A stretch of DNA of 10,701 nucleotides from an uncultured bacterium (GTDB taxonomy: Bacteria; Bacteroidota; Bacteroidia; Bacteroidales; JACABE01): assembly GCA_903911455.1 (NCBI GenBank), contig CAIWDQ010000281.1, positions 1-10,701 on the forward strand. Direction: 5' to 3'. How positions within the stretch are numbered: position 1 is the stretch's first letter; every line of letters starts with the position of its first letter. Below, in pieces: positions 6,164-10,701 of the stretch. The translations under genes were made by a program, and so were the position numbers. The notes below the pieces were generated by a model that had not been told where the DNA came from, ran no database searches, and saw only the letters and a list, made by a program, of their open reading frames with translations.

Positions 6164-6790
6164 TTATTTCTCAATTACTTGAAAGAAATCAGAATTATAT
6201 GATTCACTAATTGGAATTAATTTATCACCAATTTTAATTCTGTTTCTTTGAATTGAGTTGATATGAGGAATTGAAACAATAAACGAACGATGCACTCTTA
6301 TAAATTTACTTGCTGGAAGCTTACTTAATATCAGTTTCATTGTCATTAAGCAGAGCGTAAAGTCCTCACCACAATATATTTTAATATAATCATCCAAACC
6401 TTCAACATATGAAATATCATCTACATTTATCTTTTTGATTTGATAATCTGATTTTACAAATATAGAATTATCTTCCGACTGATGCTGATTGTTGATGAAT
6501 TTATGGTAATCAAACGCTTTATTTACAGCTTTAAAGAATCTTTCAAACTCAATAGGTTTTTAAATAATCAACTGCATTTAGATTGAAACCTTCAACAGCA
6601 TATTGATCATAGGCTGTGATGAAGATAACCATTGGTTGCTCTTTGAGCGATCTTAGAAACTGCATTCCATTTAAATCAGGCATTTCAATATCTAAAAACA
6701 ATAGATCAATCTTTTCATTCTTAAAAATGCTTCATTAATATTCTTTATAAAATATAAATTATCTTCAATTAATGATTTTTTTACTATTTG
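6164..6790 (-). pseudogene. Decayed LytTR-family response regulator (two frameshifts, N-terminus missing)
   Basis: Read on the minus strand, three frames together spell a LytTR response regulator. The first piece (about 6790-6728) gives KKSLIEDN and FIKNINEAF. The second (about 6727-6562) gives KIDLLFLDIEMPDLNG with the phospho-acceptor Asp, VIFITAYDQYAVEGF with the conserved Thr, and AVDYLK. The third (6559-6164) gives KPIEFERFFKAVNKAF, then the LytTR DNA-binding domain with YVEGLDDYIKIYC and FIRVHRSFIVS. Frame breaks lie at a five-base T run (6557-6561, one base too many) and near 6721-6727 (one base short). The N-terminal acidic pocket (the usual VDDEPLA) is absent and a stop sits at 6791-6793. 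The LytTR part alone could be read from TTG at 6397, but that start lies inside the domain. No partner histidine kinase is present. Sequencing error could explain either frameshift, not the missing N-terminus. Confidence 0.82.
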
Positions 6791-6829
6791 TTAAAAATAA
6801 AGAAAAAGAATACTAATTGAAACTTCTCT

Positions 6830-6860
6830 TTTGATATTAACCCGAATATGTGTACATTTG
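6830..6860 (+). promoter_or_regulatory. Consensus Bacteroidota promoter of the etf operon
   Basis: TTTG (6830-6833), a 19-bp spacer and TACATTTG (6853-6860) match the Bacteroidota pattern TTTG-N19-TAnnTTTG in every defined base. The predicted transcript starts near 6867 with a leader of about 30 nt before the etfB ATG. No Shine-Dalgarno is present, as usual for this phylum. Confidence 0.8.
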
Positions 6861-6898
6861 CAAACTTTTTAAGAACATAATAAATCAATATTTGAATA

Positions 6899-7771
6899 AT
6901 GAGCTTTAGAATAGTTGTTTTAGCTAAACAGGTTCCTGATACAAGGAATGTTGGAAAAGATGCAATGAAAGCTGATGGAACTGTAAATCGTGCGGCATTG
7001 CCTGCAATCTACAATCCTGAAGATCTTAACGCATTAGAAATGGCATTGCAAATTAAGAAAATGAGGAACGATGTTGAAGTAATTATCTTAACTATGGGGC
7101 CTCCGAGAGCCGCCGAAATCATTCGCGAATCAATATATCGCGGTGCAGATAAAGGCTATCTGATTACCGACCGTAAATTTGCAGGTTCTGATACCCTGGC
7201 TACTTCTTATGCAATATCACTTGCTATTAAGAAATTAGCTCCGTATCATTTAGTAATTTCAGGTCGTCAGGCTATAGATGGTGATACTGCACAGGTTGGT
7301 CCTCAGGCAGCCGAAAAATTAGGTATACCTCAGATAACTTATGCTGAAGAGTTACTCGAAGTTGATGAAAATCATATAGTGATTAAACGCCGTTTGGAAA
7401 GAGGGATCGAAGTAGTAAAATCACCGCTTCCGGCATTGATAACTGTGCATAGTTCAGCACCTGATTGCCGTGCCCGCAACGCTAAACTACTAATGAAATA
7501 CAAACATGCTCGTACTGTAACCGAACTACAGGAAGAGACACGCGACTATACCGAATTATATAATAAAAGACCTTATCTTCAGATTGACGAATGGACAGTA
7601 GCTGATCTGGATGCTGATGTTGAAATGTTAGGCTTATCAGGCTCACCAACAAAGGTTAAGAAGATTGAGAACGTTGTTTTACAACAAAAGGATTCAGTGC
7701 TACTAACCGATTCTGATAAAGATATCGAACTCTTAATAAAAGAGTTGTTATCAACACATATTATAGGTTAA
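6899..7771 (+). CDS. etfB: Electron transfer flavoprotein subunit beta
   Basis: The 290-residue EtfB/FixA-family protein pairs with EtfA to form a soluble heterodimeric flavoprotein that exchanges electrons with acyl-CoA dehydrogenases. Visible signatures are VLAKQVPDT (residues 7-15), NPEDLNALEMAL (39-50), the nucleotide-binding loop GRQAIDGDTAQVGP (122-135), and the ETF-beta block at 161-182 (IKRR, GIEVV, then P-x-L-I-T). In that block an Arg replaces one of the usual small or acidic residues (LERG). At 290 residues it is about 35 longer than the mitochondrial or E. coli-type subunit; a longer C-terminal tail appears common in Bacteroidota. It opens a three-gene operon with etfA 44 bp downstream, behind a consensus promoter. 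Whether the complex bifurcates electrons (NADH to crotonyl-CoA plus ferredoxin or flavodoxin) cannot be settled from these motifs alone. Confidence 0.95.
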   Translation: MSFRIVVLAKQVPDTRNVGKDAMKADGTVNRAALPAIYNPEDLNALEMALQIKKMRNDVEVIILTMGPPRAAEIIRESIYRGADKGYLITDRKFAGSDTLATSYAISLAIKKLAPYHLVISGRQAIDGDTAQVGPQAAEKLGIPQITYAEELLEVDENHIVIKRRLERGIEVVKSPLPALITVHSSAPDCRARNAKLLMKYKHARTVTELQEETRDYTELYNKRPYLQIDEWTVADLDADVEMLGLSGSPTKVKKIENVVLQQKDSVLLTDSDKDIELLIKELLSTHIIG

Positions 7772-7792
7772 TCTTATTATAAATCAAATTAT

Positions 7793-7808
7793 TTAATAGA
7801 ACTATTAA
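7793..7808. other. 16-bp hairpin-like palindrome between etfB and etfA
   Basis: TTAATAG (7793-7799), AA, CTATTAA (7802-7808) is a perfect inverted repeat 7 nt before the etfA ATG. The 2-nt centre is too tight for a full hairpin, but a 6-bp stem with a 4-nt loop is possible. It may adjust translation of etfA or be chance in AT-rich DNA. Confidence 0.3.
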
Positions 7809-7815
7809 TAACGAT

Positions 7816-8841
7816 ATGAATAATATTTTTGTTTATTGCGAGATAACGGAAGAAGGTACAATAGCAGATGTAAGTCTTGAACTATTGTCGAAAGGACGCA
7901 AATTAGCTAACGAACTAAACATTAAACTGGAAGCCGTAGTAATAGGAAGCCAGATTACTGATATTGAAAGTCAATTATTCCCTTATGGTGTTGATGTAAT
8001 ACATATAGCACAAGATACACGCTTGTTTCCTTATACAACATTACCACATGCTGCAATAGTTGTTAATTTGTTTAAAGAAGAAAAACCTGAAATAGCTTTA
8101 TTTGGAGCTACTTCTATTGGTAGAGATCTTGCACCAAGAGTAGCATCAGCTCTCAAATGCGGTTTAACAGCTGACTGTACAAGTTTAGAAATTGGTGATC
8201 ATACCGAAAATAAGACACAAACCACATATAAGAACTTGCTATATCAAATCCGTCCTGCATTTGGTGGAAACATTATTGCAACTATCATCAATCCTGATAC
8301 ACGCCCTCAAATGGCAACAGTTAGGGAAGGTGTTATGAAAAAAGAAATAACATCTAAATCAACTAAAGGTGAAGTTAAAGTTTTAGATATAGAACAATAT
8401 CTTTCATCGGATGATGATTTTGTTTTAGAGATTATTGAAAGACATGTTGAGCAACAAAAAGTAAATATTAAAGGTGCTCAGATAATTATTGCCGGAGGTT
8501 ATGGAGTAGGATCGAAAGAAAACTTTGATTTACTTTTTAATCTTGCTGAAGTGATAGGAGGGGAGGTTGGTGCTTCAAGAGCTGCAGTTGATGCAGGTTA
8601 TGTAGAACATGCCCGTCAGATTGGTCAAACCGGTGTAACTGTAAGACCTAAACTTTATATTGCATGCGGTATATCAGGTGCTGTTCAGCATAGAGCAGGT
8701 ATGGATCAGAGTGCTAAGATTATATCTATTAATAATGATCCAAAAGCACCTATCAATAAGATTGCTGACTATACTATAATAGGAAGTGTAAGTGATATCG
8801 TACCTAAAATGATAAAATATTATAAAGCAAATTCAAAATAA
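7816..8841 (+). CDS. etfA: Electron transfer flavoprotein subunit alpha
   Basis: The 341-residue EtfA/FixB-family protein carries the FAD-binding domain of the ETF heterodimer. The N-terminal half shows the ETF alpha/beta fold (FVYCEITEEGTIADVS, GATSIGRDLAPRVA at 97-110). The C-terminal FAD domain starts near 220 with GGYGVGSKENFDLL (227-240), GASRAAVDAGY (252-262), QIGQTG (268-273) and the ETF-alpha signature LYIACGISGAVQHRAGM (280-296). The usual signature ends I-x-A-I-N; here the Ala is Ser (IISIN). The end, IADYTIIGSVSDIVPKMI, has Ser where many homologues have Asp after IxG. It lies 44 bp after etfB and 15 bp before the acyl-CoA dehydrogenase gene, so all three are surely co-transcribed. 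Confidence 0.95.
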   Translation: MNNIFVYCEITEEGTIADVSLELLSKGRKLANELNIKLEAVVIGSQITDIESQLFPYGVDVIHIAQDTRLFPYTTLPHAAIVVNLFKEEKPEIALFGATSIGRDLAPRVASALKCGLTADCTSLEIGDHTENKTQTTYKNLLYQIRPAFGGNIIATIINPDTRPQMATVREGVMKKEITSKSTKGEVKVLDIEQYLSSDDDFVLEIIERHVEQQKVNIKGAQIIIAGGYGVGSKENFDLLFNLAEVIGGEVGASRAAVDAGYVEHARQIGQTGVTVRPKLYIACGISGAVQHRAGMDQSAKIISINNDPKAPINKIADYTIIGSVSDIVPKMIKYYKANSK

Positions 8842-8856
8842 TAAACAACTGAAACA

Positions 8857-10560
8857 ATGGCAAACTTTTATACTGACAACGAAAATCTTAAATTCCATCT
8901 TACGCATCCTTTAATGGAGAAAATAGTAAGGCTGAAAGAAAGGAATTTTGCTGACAAAGACTTATTTGATTACGCTCCTGTTGATTTTGAAGATACTTTA
9001 GATAATTATGATAAAGTACTTGAAATAGTAGGCGAAATAACTGGTAATATTATTGCAGAAAATGCAGAATCTGTTGATCATGATGGTCCTACTTTAGTTA
9101 ATAATGAAGTACATTATGCAAGAGGTACACAAGAAAACTATGATGCTTTAGTTGAAGCTGGTTTGATAGGAATGTCGTTACCACGCAAATATGGTGGTCT
9201 TAATTTCTCTATTGTTCCTTACGTAATGGCTGCAGAAATAGTATCAAGAGGTGATGCTGGTTTCTCTAATATATGGGGGTTACAAGATTGCGCTGAAACT
9301 ATTCATGAATTTGCTTCTGAAGAAGTAAAAGATTTATTCTTACCTAGATTTAAAAATGGTGCTACTGCTGCAATGGATCTAACCGAGCCTGATGCAGGTT
9401 CAGATTTGCAAGCTGTACAATTAAAAGCCACTTATGATGAAAAGAATTCAGTATGGAAACTTAACGGGGTTAAGCGTTTTATCACTAATGGTGATGCAGA
9501 TGTTTCGTTAGTATTAGCTCGTTCGGAAGAAGGTACATCTGATGCAAGAGGTCTTTCTCTATTTGTTTATGATAGAAGAGACAATGCAATGACAGTTCGT
9601 CGTATTGAAAATAAATTAGGCATAAAAGGTTCTCCTACATGTGAGTTGGTATTTACAGATGCTCCTGCAGTTTTAGTTGGTGATCGTAAGTTAGGACTTA
9701 TTAAATATGTAATGTCTTTGATGAACTCTGCTCGTTTAGGTGTAGGTGCTCAATCAGTTGGTATTGCTGAAGCTGCTTATAGAGAAGCATTAAAGTATGC
9801 AATGGAAAGAGAACAATTCGGCAAAGCTATTATTCAATACCCTGCTATCTATGAGATGCTGACTAATATGAAAGTTAAGGTTGATGCAATCAGAACTTTA
9901 CTTTATGAAACTTCTCGATTAGTTGATGTCTATAAAGCTTATAATATTATTGCTGAAGAAAGAAGTTTAACTTCTGAAGAAAGAAATGATCAGAAATATT
10001 ATATGCGTAATGCTGATATCTTTACTCCATTAGTAAAACTTTTCTCGAGTGAATATTGTAATCAGATAGCTTATGATGCTTTACAAATTCATGGGGGAAC
10101 CGGTTTTATGAAAGACTTCCCAATTGAAAGAATCTATAGAGACGCTCGTATTACTACTATATATGAAGGTACTTCACAATTACAAGTTGTTGCAGCTATA
10201 CGTGGTGTAGGTAGTGGAGCTTATTTAAAAGTATTGAAAGAATGGGAAGCATTGCCAATAAAACCTGAATTTGAATACTTAAAACATATGTTAGTAAAGC
10301 TAACAGATCAATTTGCTAAGACAGTTGAGAAAGTTACTGAAATGGAAAATCCAGAGGTTTATGATTTCCATTCAAGAAGACTTGTAGAAATGGCTGGTAA
10401 TGTGATAATGGGTTATTTATTATTGATGGATGCAAACAGAAATGATGAATACAAACATTCTGCTGAAGTTTTTATTCGTCTTGCTAAATCAGAAAATACA
10501 CAGAAAGTTAGCTTTATAAATAGTTTTGATTTTAAAGAATTAGGAAATTACAAGTACTAG
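8857..10560 (+). CDS. Acyl-CoA dehydrogenase (ETF-linked, long form)
   Basis: The 567-residue flavoenzyme of the acyl-CoA dehydrogenase family catalyses alpha,beta-dehydrogenation of an acyl-CoA, or the reverse reduction of an enoyl-CoA when coupled to a bifurcating ETF. The FAD and substrate motif MDLTEPDAGSD is at 173-183 and VKRFITNG at 205-212. The middle-domain block RIENKLGIKGSPT is at 249-261, the helical-domain YAMEREQFGKAI at 314-325, IHGGTGFMKDFPIERIYRDA at 411-430, and IYEGTSQLQ at 435-443. Glu437 is the likely catalytic base, as in SCAD and MCAD. It exceeds the classic length of about 380 residues: an N-terminal extension and a helical C-terminal extension (about 455-567) make it resemble FadE/AcdA-type long forms. 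Substrate chain length cannot be read from the sequence; butyryl- or branched-chain acyl-CoA are reasonable guesses. It is the last gene of the etfB-etfA operon. Confidence 0.94.
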   Translation: MANFYTDNENLKFHLTHPLMEKIVRLKERNFADKDLFDYAPVDFEDTLDNYDKVLEIVGEITGNIIAENAESVDHDGPTLVNNEVHYARGTQENYDALVEAGLIGMSLPRKYGGLNFSIVPYVMAAEIVSRGDAGFSNIWGLQDCAETIHEFASEEVKDLFLPRFKNGATAAMDLTEPDAGSDLQAVQLKATYDEKNSVWKLNGVKRFITNGDADVSLVLARSEEGTSDARGLSLFVYDRRDNAMTVRRIENKLGIKGSPTCELVFTDAPAVLVGDRKLGLIKYVMSLMNSARLGVGAQSVGIAEAAYREALKYAMEREQFGKAIIQYPAIYEMLTNMKVKVDAIRTLLYETSRLVDVYKAYNIIAEERSLTSEERNDQKYYMRNADIFTPLVKLFSSEYCNQIAYDALQIHGGTGFMKDFPIERIYRDARITTIYEGTSQLQVVAAIRGVGSGAYLKVLKEWEALPIKPEFEYLKHMLVKLTDQFAKTVEKVTEMENPEVYDFHSRRLVEMAGNVIMGYLLLMDANRNDEYKHSAEVFIRLAKSENTQKVSFINSFDFKELGNYKY

Positions 10561-10572
10561 TTTAAATTTTCA

Positions 10573-10580
10573 TATATTTG
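10573..10580 (+). promoter_or_regulatory. Candidate -7 box TATATTTG after the etf operon
   Basis: TATATTTG followed by CA matches TAnnTTTG and lies 33 nt before the ATG at 10614. No TTTG is found 19 bp upstream; that spot falls in the 3' end of the dehydrogenase gene. It suggests that a separately transcribed gene starts near the window edge. Confidence 0.45.
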
Positions 10581-10613
10581 CAACTTTAATAATTAAATAA
10601 ATACAATTGTAAA

Positions 10614-10701
10614 ATGTTTAAGTTTCTATTCTTCAGAATAAGTGATATTATAACAAGTATTTCATACGGGAAGTACAGTTTACAATATGTAAATTTATTT
10701 A
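10614..10701 (+). CDS. Possible start of a further gene, cut by the window edge
   Basis: An ATG at 10614 opens a frame of 29 codons with no stop before the window ends. It begins MFKFLFFRISD and continues with mixed hydrophobic and polar residues. It sits 33 nt after a candidate -7 box, the same geometry as etfB. I do not recognise the family, and 29 codons is too short to exclude chance. Confidence 0.35.
   Translation, partial: MFKFLFFRISDIITSISYGKYSLQYVNLF

Noticed and set aside
6164..6397. Intact small LytTR protein starting at TTG 6397
   Set aside because: The frame continues upstream through the conserved start of the LytTR domain and into a receiver domain, so this start is inside a broken longer gene.

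Overview
The window looks like chromosomal DNA from an AT-rich member of the Bacteroidota, most likely Bacteroidales-like. Three things point there: a large secreted protein ending in a type IX secretion (T9SS) sorting domain, promoters of the TAnnTTTG type with no Shine-Dalgarno sequences, and an etfB-etfA-acyl-CoA dehydrogenase operon of the kind found in that phylum. I could not run a database search, so the placement rests on motifs only.

Layout. Positions 106-828 (+) encode a YecD-like isochorismatase-family hydrolase with an unusual hydrophobic N-terminus. An intrinsic terminator overlaps its stop codon. Positions 896-2572 (+) encode a Na+/phosphate cotransporter-family protein with a PhoU-like tail. 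The 870-bp gap that follows lies between two convergent genes. It holds a striking element at about 2823-3147: three 84-bp tandem units, each with two GC-rich hairpins, bounded by long inverted terminal arms. Positions 3444-5963 (-) encode an 839-residue secreted protein with FN3-like repeats, an OB-fold-like region and a T9SS C-terminal domain, followed by a good intrinsic terminator. Positions 6164-6790 (-) hold a decayed LytTR-type response regulator with two frameshifts and a missing N-terminus.

Positions 6899-10560 (+) are a tight operon: etfB, etfA and an acyl-CoA dehydrogenase, driven by a textbook Bacteroidota promoter. The two ETF subunits form the flavoprotein that exchanges electrons with the dehydrogenase. 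A further gene may begin at 10614 and run off the window.

The most interesting item is the 84-bp tandem palindromic element. Its arms between neighbouring units carry a compensatory base change, and both strands read as arginine-rich open frames. It behaves like a structured, REP/BIME-like interspersed repeat rather than a gene.
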